Source of the DNA: Chara braunii
Lineage: Eukaryota > Streptophyta > Charophyceae > Charales > Characeae
Reading direction: 5' to 3'
Length of the DNA stretch: 21,846 nucleotides
NCBI GenBank assembly: GCA_003427395.1
Contig: BFEA01000134.1
Location: forward strand, 2,235,109-2,256,954
The notes below the pieces were generated by a model that was given only the letters and a program-made list of their open reading frames with translations, had not been told where the DNA came from and searched no databases. The position numbers and the translations under genes were made by a program. Shown here piece by piece: positions 14,981-21,846 of this stretch; within the stretch, counting starts at the first letter, position 1, and every line of letters starts with the position of its first letter.

Positions 14981-16426
14981 ATGGCGGCGTGTGCATTTTC
15001 TTGTTCATCTGCTGCTGCTGTTAAGGGCGCAGCATTTGTGAGAGGAACTGAATCGCTGTCTGCCGAGGTGAAAAGTGGGCATGTGACCATCCCTTCGGCA
15101 ACGTCCTCGTCTTCATTTCAAGCTCTGTCAGCTCGTAGACATGGTCATTGCTTGGAGAGTTCGGCGGCGACATGGAGGACAGGGAATTCGGGAGAAGCAG
15201 GAGGGCTTTTGAAGCGGGCAGTGCGTGACGAGGGAAGCTGCCAGCGAAAGGGTATGGTCGCCCTGCGAGCAAGCACAAAAGAGACATCCGAAGCGGCCTC
15301 TGCACGATCCTATAAGATTACTCTTCTCCCGGGCGATGGCATCGGCCCAGAGATCATGAAGGTGGCGAAGGAGGTGCTGAAGATGGTTGGTAAGCAGGAA
15401 GGAATGAGGTTGGAGTTTGACGAAGCTCTGGTAGGAGGCGCTGCGATTGACGAGTACGGGAATCCGTTGCCGGAGTCGAGTTTGGCGCTCTGTCGTAACA
15501 GCGATGCGGTTCTTCTTGCAGCCATCGGAGGGTATAAGTGGGACAATAACCCTGCTCATTTGCGTCCCGAGAGGGGTTTGCTTGGTCTAAGGGCAGGTCT
15601 GGGGGCGTTTGCAAACCTGCGACCTGCCACTGTGCTGCCGCAGCTGGTGGACGCTTCGACTCTGAAGAGAGAGGTGGTGGAAGGTGTCGACATTATGGTC
15701 GTGAGAGAGCTCACGGGCGGCATCTACTTTGGCCAACCCAAGGGCTTCGGGGTGAACGAGGCTGGAGAGCGCACTGGGTTCAACACGATGATATACAGCA
15801 TCCCGGAGATCGATCGGATTGCACGAGTGGCATTCGAAATGGCGAGGAAGAGGAGGGGGAAGCTTTGCTCCGTAGACAAGTCCAACGTGCTGGAGACATC
15901 TCAGCTGTGGCGTGAAAGAGTGATCGAAATCGGTAAAGAGTACCCGGATGTCGAGCTATCGCATATGTACGTTGACAACGCTGCGATGCAACTGATCCGC
16001 GCTCCAAAGCAGTTCGACACGATCGTAACTGGGAACATCTTCGGTGACATCTTGTCGGACGAGGCGTCGATGCTCACAGGTAGTATCGGAATGCTTCCCT
16101 CAGCAAGTGTTGGGGAGTCGGGGCCCGGGTTATTCGAGCCTGTCCACGGTTCTGCCCCCGACATTGCAGGTCAGGACAAGGCTAATCCTTTGGCCCAAGT
16201 GCTGAGTGCGGCAATGATGCTCCGGTATGGACTGAGCGAGCCGGTAGCAGCGCAGAGGATCGAGGCCGCGATATTCAACGTTCTTGATATGGGCTACCGC
16301 ACGGGCGACATCATGTCAGCAGGGAAGACGCTCGTTGGATGTGCACAGATGGGGGACATTCTTCTGGAGTCTCTCAGCCAGAGCACAGAGTCTTATGCCA
16401 CTCCACTGACTCCAGTGACCGCTTGA
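14981..16426 (+). CDS. IPMDH: 3-isopropylmalate dehydrogenase, chloroplast precursor
   Basis: The enzyme (EC 1.1.1.85) oxidises and decarboxylates (2R,3S)-3-isopropylmalate with NAD+ in leucine synthesis, in plastids of plants. From the ATG at 14981 the protein is 481 residues: a Ser/Ala/Arg-rich transit region of about 108, then the catalytic domain from [15 protein letters not shown] (111-125). Visible motifs are [17 protein letters not shown] with substrate arginines R204 and R214, [11 protein letters not shown] with R242, catalytic Y272 and K300 (SVDKSN), metal-binding D332, D356 and D360, and the NAD-site [18 protein letters not shown] (386-403). An in-frame ATG at 14867 would add 38 residues that do not resemble a transit peptide, so I prefer 14981. 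Mature length (about 370) is normal. No coding intron is present, unlike Arabidopsis copies. Isocitrate or tartrate dehydrogenase is excluded by the NAD-site motif. Confidence 0.95.
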   Translation: MAACAFSCSSAAAVKGAAFVRGTESLSAEVKSGHVTIPSATSSSSFQALSARRHGHCLESSAATWRTGNSGEAGGLLKRAVRDEGSCQRKGMVALRASTKETSEAASARSYKITLLPGDGIGPEIMKVAKEVLKMVGKQEGMRLEFDEALVGGAAIDEYGNPLPESSLALCRNSDAVLLAAIGGYKWDNNPAHLRPERGLLGLRAGLGAFANLRPATVLPQLVDASTLKREVVEGVDIMVVRELTGGIYFGQPKGFGVNEAGERTGFNTMIYSIPEIDRIARVAFEMARKRRGKLCSVDKSNVLETSQLWRERVIEIGKEYPDVELSHMYVDNAAMQLIRAPKQFDTIVTGNIFGDILSDEASMLTGSIGMLPSASVGESGPGLFEPVHGSAPDIAGQDKANPLAQVLSAAMMLRYGLSEPVAAQRIEAAIFNVLDMGYRTGDIMSAGKTLVGCAQMGDILLESLSQSTESYATPLTPVTA

Positions 16427-16587
16427 TGTACGTAACTTAGAGAAATATTCGCCGCCGACTCGCCGCTGGGGACTCTCTCAGGCAGACCGGCAGACAGACT
16501 TACGTCGGCACAGTTGTTCAATGTGACGGTCTGCAGTTTGCAAGACTGCCCACGACTCACGATCAATGGGAAATAATCGCTGTTGTA

Positions 16588-16647
16588 GGATTCTTCATCG
16601 GTGTTATTAAAAAAAAAAAAAAAAAAAAAAAATCCTTCATTGGTGTT
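16588..16647. mobile_element. Poly(A) tract between degenerate direct repeats
   Basis: ATTCTTCATCGGTGTT (16590-16605) and ATCCTTCATTGGTGTT (16632-16647) agree at 14 of 16 positions and flank TATT plus a run of about 25 A. It resembles an aged poly(A)-only insertion in the 3' flank of IPMDH. Confidence 0.5.
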
Positions 16648-16704
16648 GTTGTTAGTATATTCTTATAACCTCCTGAGAAGCGAGAAAACGCCTACTAGCT
16701 GGTT

Positions 16705-16718
16705 AAGGACATGGTCGT

Positions 16719-16762
<44 letters not shown>

Positions 16763-16780
16763 AAAAGGACATGGTCGTGC
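16705..16780 (+). mobile_element. Poly(A)-only insertion with perfect 16-bp target-site duplication
   Basis: AAGGACATGGTCGTGC at 16705-16720 and again at 16765-16780 flanks A40 plus GAAA. Nothing else was inserted. This is the signature of a retroposition event truncated down to the tail. Confidence 0.75.
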
Positions 16781-16810
16781 ACGGAGAGTAGGAGCAATCT
16801 CTCCATTCAT

Positions 16811-17420
16811 TAGTGTGTGAGTTTCGAATCGGATGGTTAAAAAAAAAAAAAAAAAGTTTTGTAACCCTCCTGAGATCATGGAAGAGGGTGCTTGGCCTAC
16901 AGGTATGTATGTGGCCGAGCGTTGAGCAGTTGAGAAGTGTCACTGTCCTTTTTCCACTCCCTATCAGAGCACGCCGTTGGAAGATGCATCTGCCCACAAT
17001 TCTGGGGCAGCATCATCTGGACGGCTGGAAGACGGAACCCCTCGGCACCCTTTTGCATGAGAGCTCCTCAGCTGTATGCGTTGTCTTTGCAGCCATCGCT
17101 CGACGCTCTTATCCTCAGCTGGTTGACAAAGGAGTGAGAGTGAGCTTATCCCATCTGCCCTTATCAGGTCATCGATAGGAGAAGGTTGACTCTGGTCATC
17201 GCTACGAGGACCTTTTTTGACTTGTTGACCCAGCAGGGTCCCTTCTGTTTGGTCTACAGAGAGTTCGCAGAGCTGTTTTGGATGTTCCCTCTCGCTTCTC
17301 AGGTGATTGATTTCGAGGAGGCGAAGAGCACTCATCCTGCTTATGAGAGGGATGGTTTTGGCGGTGCTTCCCCTTTGTTCCGTCGACCGTGCATTCTTTC
17401 CACGGACACCTCTCTACCAC
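16811..17420. other. No recognised gene; moderately open + strand sequence
   Basis: Two short + strand frames (about 16970-17178 and 17186-17425) have ordinary composition but no motif I recognise. A 17-A run lies at 16839-16855. TAACCCTCCTGAGATCATGG near 16861 resembles TAACCTCCTGAGAAGCGAG near 16667. Confidence 0.45.
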
Positions 17421-17720
17421 CTTGAGCGCCTAGCAGTCGGAACACGGCACCACATCTCGTGCTCATCGGTCCAGCGAACACCGGGCCTCTTTTTCCGATG
17501 AGCACTACATCTCGTGCTCATCGGTCCTTCTAGTGTGTCTTCAGCGAACACCGGGCGCTTAAACCACCTTGAACAACTAGGAGTCGGAACACGGCACCAC
17601 ATCTCATGCTCATCGGTTCTTCTAGTGTCTTCAGCGTGCTTCTACGTCCCAAGTGTTCGCTACGCTTCACTTCTAGTGTCTTCATTGTGTTTCTACGTCC
17701 CAAGTGTGTTCCACTTAACC
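17417..17720. repeat. Tandem repeats, about 146-bp unit plus a 50-bp sub-repeat
   Basis: ACCACCTTGA, then AGTCGGAACACGGCACCACA, occurs near 17417 and 17563. CTCATCGGTCC-TTCTAGTGT recurs between them. TTCTAGTGTCTTCA then TTCTACGTCCCAAGTGT occurs twice in 17623-17707. Confidence 0.8.
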
Positions 17721-17783
17721 TACTGCTGCAGATCCCAAATACCTGATCGTCGCCCGATCCCCCGTGGAGATCGACGGCTGCAG

Positions 17784-18360
17784 GTTGACAGGCTATGGTG
17801 TCAAAGAGGTTGATCTTTGTTTCGCTATGGTTTCTTGCGGTCTCAATTGTGATCTGATGGTGATGGTGGAGAGCAACGGCTGCGGTTTTTTCCTTTCTCC
17901 CAGCCGCTCTCGTCCTCCTCTCAGGGACGGCTTTGGTCGTTTAAGATTTGATATCACACTCATGGGCATCATGTTGAAGGTTGACAGGCTATTACGGTGG
18001 CAACGAGGTTGATCTTTCTTTGTTTCACTGCGGTGATTTCTTCCCATCCCAATTGTGATCTTCTCTTTTCACCTCTCCCAGCTGCACTCGTCGCCCTCTA
18101 AAAGGGCGGGGGCGATGGTTTTGTAAGATCGATATCAGACTCATGGACATGTACTACAAGGCTGACTGGCTATGGTGTCAAAGAGGTTGATCTTTGTTTC
18201 GTTCCCGTTGGTTTCTTGCCGTCATAGTTGTTATCGGATGCATTGGTGGAGATCGACGACTGCAGGGTTTTTTTTTTTTTTTTTTTTTTGGTTTCTCCCA
18301 GGTCCCCTCGGCGTCATGTCAGGGCGAGCGGTGGTAGTTTAAGATAGCTATATCGGACTC
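17784..18360. repeat. Three tandem copies of a unit of about 190 bp
   Basis: Units beginning with TTGACAGGCTATGGTGTCAA or close variants start at about 17784, 17980 and 18161. Each continues with GAGGTTGATCTTTGTTTC, a TTTCTCCCAG phrase, a CAGGGCGGG-like block and a GATATC-GACTCATGG end. The third copy carries an expanded run of 22 T. Confidence 0.8.
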
Positions 18361-18383
18361 AGCACAGCCCACTGGAACTCGCC

Positions 18384-18480
18384 AAGCCCTTCCACCTGTA
18401 GACTGTAGGCTTCTGGCTCTCAACAAGGCATAGGACCCAATGAGACAGAAGCCTACAGGCTACTACAGGTAGAAGGGCTT
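18384..18480. ncRNA. 97-nt imperfect hairpin, foldback or small-RNA precursor-like
   Basis: Arms 18384-18421 (AAGCCCTTCCACCTGTAG then CTGTAGGCTTCTG) and 18442-18480 (CAGAAGCCTACAG then CTACAGGTAGAAGGGCTT) pair over about 36 nt, with a short bulge and a 20-nt loop. The size suits a plant miRNA precursor, but a small foldback repeat is equally likely. Confidence 0.4.
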
Positions 18481-18639
18481 TCAAATTGGGTGAGATCCAG
18501 CGAGAACCTGATGGCAAAATAAGTATGGAAGAAAAAATGTGATTGAGTTACTCGAGTATGATGGTAGGGTAAAATAATTGTGTCCTCAACCATCCCGGTA
18601 TGCGGTGTTCTCCTCGTCTTTCTCCTCCCCACTCCCCAG

Positions 18640-19015
18640 CCATGCCCTTGTCTATCTTGAAGTTCCCGCTTTGCAGTCTCCCTCCTTTTTTTCCCAAGTC
18701 TGCACTCCTTTTTGCGACCTCCTCGCCACTCTCTCCCCCCGCGCCGGCCTCGAAAACCCCTCCCCCCTTAGGCTTGCCCTCATCTATCGTCCTGCTTTGC
18801 ACTCTCCCTCCTTTTTTCCCCAAGTCTGCACTCCTTTTTTCGCCACCTCCCTGCCCTCTCCCCTTGCCCAGGCCTCCTAAACCCATCCCCCCCCCCTTAG
18901 CCATGCCCTCATCTATCGTACTGCTTTACACTCCCCCTCCTTTTTCCCAAGTTTGTACTCCGTTTCGCCACCTCCACGCCCTCTCCCCTTGCCCAGCCCT
19001 CCCAAAACCCTCCCC
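18640..19015. repeat. Pyrimidine-rich minisatellite, three copies of about 130 bp
   Basis: Copies start at 18640, 18771 and 18900. Each runs CCATGCCCTCATCTATCGT, then a CTTTGCACTCTCCCTCC phrase, CCCAAGTCTGCACTCC, CGCCACCTCC and a C-rich end. Open frames in this block follow from the repeat. Confidence 0.9.
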
Positions 19016-19149
19016 TTGCCCGTGCCTCTATCCCTTTCCTTTCTCCCCCCCCCTGTGACCTGATCGCTGACATCCTTTTTTTTTTTTCGATAACCCGGTT
19101 TTTCCCACGATGATCTTTTCCACCTGCGAAGCCACCACATCCCTGTACA

Positions 19150-19180
<31 letters not shown>

Positions 19181-19184
19181 GGGG

Positions 19185-19282
19185 AGATGTTATTGCTGAA
19201 TTCCAGGCAACTACCTCCTAGTAATTCTTTGCTCCAAATTCCCTCCAATCAATCACTCTGACCACCGCCATCGATCTGATTT
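19185..19282. repeat. Direct repeat, left copy (partner at 19864-19953)
   Basis: Both copies contain CTCCTAGTAATTCTTTGCTC, CAATCAATCACTCTGACC and ATCGATCTGA in the same order, each preceded by a T run. The left copy carries an extra 8 bp (AAATTCCC). They enclose a GTCCG-rich segment and a U6-derived sequence. Confidence 0.85.
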
Positions 19283-19307
19283 TATATATATACTAGGTTG
19301 TTTTATC

Positions 19308-19735
19308 GGACGTCCGGGACCCCCCTGACCGTCCGGGATGTCCGACCGGACGTCTGGTCGGACGTGGGACCGGACAGTGGATGCCCGACCTAGCGCGAAA
19401 AAAAAAAAAAAAATGTTTTTTTTTTTTGAAAAAAAAACATGTGGCTTCTACCTTGCATAATGTGTATGTCACCAAAATTTTGGCTCATTTGAGCCAGTAG
19501 AAAAAAAGATAAAAATCTTCAAAGTTTCTAATCCCCACCTATACCCCTTCTATCCCCACCAAAACCCCTCGTAACCCCCCCTCGCATCCCAAATAGCACC
19601 CTATCACCAAATGCTCAGAAAATTCTGAATTTTTTTAATGGGGGGTCTCTATGGCATGCGCAGCACTGTCATTTTTTTTCTTTCTTTTTTTAATGTCAAA
19701 AAGTGGTTGTCTGGGATCCCGGACGACGTCCGGCC
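19308..19735. mobile_element. GTCCG-rich element, possibly a decayed hAT MITE
   Basis: TCGGACGTCCGGGACCCC at the left and GGGATCCCGGACGACGTCCG at the right are roughly inverted, and GTCCG/CGGAC motifs recur at 19310-19380 as in the MITE at 9754. The C-rich interior (19530-19610) mirrors the G-rich centre of the second MITE. I could not define exact ends or a target duplication. Confidence 0.35.
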
Positions 19736-19737
19736 GA

Positions 19738-19835
19738 GACCATTTCTCGATTTATGCGTGTCATCCTTGCGCAGGGCCCGTGCTAATCTTCTCTTTCTCT
19801 GTATCGTTCCAATTTTAACGGATGTCCCGAAGGAC
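19738..19835 (-). pseudogene. U6 snRNA-derived sequence, minus strand, with 6-nt insertion
   Basis: On the minus strand it reads GTCCTTCGGGACATCC, AAAATTGGAACGATACAGAG, a 6-nt insertion (AAAGAG), then AAGATTAGCA, CCTGCGCAAGGATGACACGC and ATAAATCGAGAAATGGTC. All U6 parts are present in order. The insertion falls between the ACAGAGA box and the AGC triad, where spacing matters for splicing catalysis. There is no 3' T run, and a poly(A) stretch, not a promoter, lies upstream. I call it a pseudogene. Confidence 0.8.
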
Positions 19836-19863
19836 ATCGATCTGACTTTTTTTTTTTTTTTTT

Positions 19864-19953
19864 GGACATCTTATTACTGAAATTCTAGGCAACTAGCTCC
19901 TAGTAATTCTTTGCTCCAATCAATCACTCTGACCAGGGCAATCGATCTGAAGA
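19864..19953. repeat. Direct repeat, right copy (partner at 19185-19282)
   Basis: It shares the ordered phrases listed for the left copy and lies immediately beyond the U6-derived sequence and a T run. Confidence 0.85.
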
Positions 19954-19964
19954 TTCTGAACCGG

Positions 19965-20040
19965 CAGTTCAATCAATACTGACTCTGATCGATCAGAGTA
20001 TTGATTGGATTGAGTGGATTGATTGGATTGATTGGATTGC
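19965..20040. repeat. (GATTG)n-type repeat with a central palindrome
   Basis: TCAATCAATACTGACTCTGA is answered by TCAGAGTATTGATTGGATTG, followed by four to five GATTGGATTG units. Confidence 0.85.
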
Positions 20041-20049
20041 TTGGTCATC

Positions 20050-20470
20050 TATCATTTCTGGCAAGTGCTCATCCATCCAATCAATGAAGGGGATTGCAGA
20101 GTGAACTTCAAGGCAGGTTGCGGATAACACTGGATATTGTTTGATGGCCTTAAAATGAGTGCATTTTCCCAACCATTACACGCCATGAGGTGGTCTCGGG
20201 CCGCTTTCAGAGGGCCGAAACGCGATGAAGCCTGCCGATTGATTTTATCAACGGCCGGCCTGATGCGACAGGTCTGGAAATGAGACTGCTCGAACCGGCT
20301 CCCGGAGCACTCTCGTCCTCCGAGGATCTCCCTCGAACCAAACCAGGCCGTCCTTTTGGTCTTTCGTCCGTTTGAAGCAAGAGCAACCCCGATCTATATA
20401 TATGTTAGGCGGCCGCTTCGTGTTGTGAAGAGCCATAAAGTCTTGAAAAGCAGCCTCGGGCAATTGTCCG
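20050..20470. other. No gene recognised; contains a second hairpin plus GAAACGCG motif
   Basis: The motif at 20199-20224 resembles the one at 11453-11480. A minus-strand frame of 78 codons (20248-20484) has no motif I recognise. Confidence 0.4.
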
Positions 20471-20481
20471 ACGCCTCCGGA

Positions 20482-20526
20482 CAATTTTGAGGTTCTTTTT
20501 TTTTTTTTTTTTTCAATTTTGAGGTT
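20482..20526. mobile_element. Poly(T) insertion with perfect 13-bp target-site duplication
   Basis: CAATTTTGAGGTT at 20482-20494 and 20514-20526 flanks C plus T18, that is A18G on the minus strand. It is another tail-only insertion. Confidence 0.65.
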
Positions 20527-20529
20527 TCG

Positions 20530-20825
20530 AGAGTAGTGTGGTGAGGGCCTCTATCTGGGACCTTTAAAATTTTGAGAAAACTAGGGCGCTGTCATGGTTA
20601 GAGTTTCTAAATACATTTGAAATTTTGAAACTCAGTCTGCCATTTTGGAGTCCACTCCCGTCTGAAGTTTACACTGCATGCCAAACTCCTCGGTCACATG
20701 GCTGCCGTGGGGCAGAGAGTTTGTAATTGCAGTCTAGCCATCGAAGTAGAGGGGGGGGGTGGGGGGGCAGGCCGTTTTCCCCCCCCAAAAAAGAAGAAAC
20801 AAGAAGAAAAAAAGAAAAGATGGTG
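20530..20825. other. No gene recognised
   Basis: Unique-looking sequence ending in G-rich, C-rich and A-rich runs (20751-20818). Confidence 0.5.
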
Positions 20826-20960
20826 GCGCTGTATCTTTTAATGTTCTAGCGGAAGATTCACTCTCCCTCAGTTTCCACGATTGATAGGGCCTTGCTCCGG
20901 TACTCTCGAAATGCGCAAAACGAGAGTGAATCTTCCGCAAGAACATGGAAAGATACAGCG
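20826..20960. mobile_element. Foldback element, copies B and C
   Basis: Arms 20826-20865 (GCGCTGTATCTTTTAATGTT then CTAGCGGAAGATTCACTCTC) and 20922-20960 are complementary with few mismatches, around a loop of about 56 nt. A tail GATTTTTGTCTTTTGTGCA follows, as in copy E. Confidence 0.8.
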
Positions 20961-21110
20961 TCATGATTTTTGTCTTTTGTGCAATGGGAATACAGGGGCC
21001 CAACGAGATACACGGGCTGATAACAATGCAGAGGCCTTAGGGGATACACGTGCTGACAACAATGCACTTTCTTTTCTTTTCTTTTTCTCTTTTGTTTTTT
21101 CCTTCTAAGT

Positions 21111-21570
21111 GGCTCGTTCGACACTCCTTGGGGCGTCCTCGGCGCCGAAGGAAGTTTCCTTGGGGGGTTTCAAGGAAATTCCCGCCATCGCTCCACCTGT
21201 CCTCGGGGACGTCGCCCGAGGACATTTCCATCGCACGATGTCAGACAAGCAAAAAGAAAAGAAAAGAAAAAATCAAATGTGTTTGAGGCCTTCAGCCAAT
21301 ACGGTGCCGCCACGATCCAGATTCTCGGTTGTAACGTCTCTCTACCCATGTGCCCACTCCTCTCCGTGAAACGTGGATTCCTTTTGCCCAAGGGACCTCG
21401 TGAGGTCCCTTGGGCAAAAGGAAGAAATGGCTGGGGAATCCTCGGAGCCCAAGGAATTTCCTTCGGAGTGTTTTCACTTTTTTTTTTTTTTTCCAACTGC
21501 ATCCCCGAGGATAGGTGGAACGAACAATTCCTCGGGCACTTTACACGCCCGAGGAGTGTCGAACGAGCCC
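21111..21570. mobile_element. Inverted-repeat element with a central perfect palindrome
   Basis: It begins GGCTCGTTCGACACTCCT and ends AGGAGTGTCGAACGAGCC (18-bp inverted termini). CTAAG flanks it on both sides, offset by one base, possibly a 5-bp target duplication. The centre (21378-21423) is a perfect palindrome. Several CCGAGGA/TCCTCGG motifs occur inside. It has no coding capacity. Confidence 0.65.
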
Positions 21571-21575
21571 CTAAG

Positions 21576-21603
21576 ATTTCCCGACTTATGCATGTCATCC
21601 TTG
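21576..21603 (-). pseudogene. 28-nt fragment matching the 3' part of U6
   Basis: The + strand ATTTCCCGACTTATGCATGT CATCCTTG differs from the U6-derived sequence at 19743-19770 at 3 of 28 positions. It lies between an inverted-repeat element and foldback copy D, so it may be a truncated U6 copy carried by repeats. Confidence 0.45.
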
Positions 21604-21615
21604 GGACCTCGTGGA

Positions 21616-21778
21616 GGTGCATCTTTCCATGTTCTGGCAGAAGATTCACTCTCGTTTTGCACATTTCGAGAGTAGTGGAGCCCCCCCCCTGGCTCCACTA
21701 CTCTTGAGATGTGCAAATTGAGAGTGAATCTTCCGCTAGAACATGGAAAGATACAGCGCCATGATTTTTGTCTTTTGT
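21616..21778. mobile_element. Foldback element, copies D and E, near-perfect long palindrome
   Basis: Arms 21616-21682 and 21691-21760 of about 68 nt pair through GGAAGATTCACTCTC-like and GAGTAGTGGAGCC segments, separated by a C run of about 8 nt. The GATTTTTGTCTTTTGTGCA tail seen after copy C follows. Copy A at 4829 is a single arm of the same family. Confidence 0.85.
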
Positions 21779-21846
21779 GCATGTCAAGAATAGTGGAGCA
21801 AGGCCCTCTGGTTTTGTTTGTTTGTTTCTTTGTTTTTTTGAAATCT

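Noticed and set aside
18600-19058. Pro/Ser-rich ORF of 152 codons
   Set aside because: It is generated by a 130-bp pyrimidine-rich minisatellite and is open in more than one frame.

Overview
This is a nuclear window from a plant-lineage eukaryote, most likely a streptophyte green alga with a repeat-loaded genome. Chara is my guess, from gene content and repeat texture, not from a search. Two intact protein genes, both on the + strand, sit in an otherwise almost gene-free landscape: a WD40 gene of the TANMEI/DSE1 (GNB1L/Asa1) type at 7373-9115 and a plastid-targeted 3-isopropylmalate dehydrogenase at 14981-16426. Neither shows an intron in its coding region. They are not an operon and have unrelated jobs (WD40 scaffold; leucine biosynthesis).

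Layout. 1-4762: broken Penelope-like retroelement (PLE) material. Its reverse-transcriptase half lies on the - strand (1-1213). A + strand block holds two hammerhead-ribozyme-like motifs (1370-1400, 3673-3717), a Pro/Ser repeat ORF, a RING-finger exon or ORF, and the N-terminal half of a PLE protein (3957-4762). The arrangement looks like one element split by an inversion. 4829-6165: short inverted-repeat elements, a nested palindromic satellite and two copies of a tRNA-derived SINE. 6880-7370: pyrimidine-rich leader of the WD40 gene with iterated acceptor-like sites. 9217-10774: a 3' tandem repeat, a SINE with a 13-bp target duplication, two hAT-type MITEs with perfect 8-bp target duplications (the second contains a 203-base N gap) and a U6 snRNA retropseudogene with a 14-bp target duplication. 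11000-14760: PLE-tail-like hairpin and tandem repeat, homopurine tracts, two more SINE-like units and foldback DNA. 16430-21846: poly(A) insertions, several minisatellites, two further U6-derived sequences and a family of foldback elements.

The strongest signals are the inverted PLE with hammerheads and a RING exon, the recurrent insertions made only of poly(A) between target-site duplications, the hAT-like MITEs with their subterminal motif arrays, and the repeated retroposition of U6 RNA. The coding potential on the minus strand around 5 kb is satellite DNA open in several frames, not genes.
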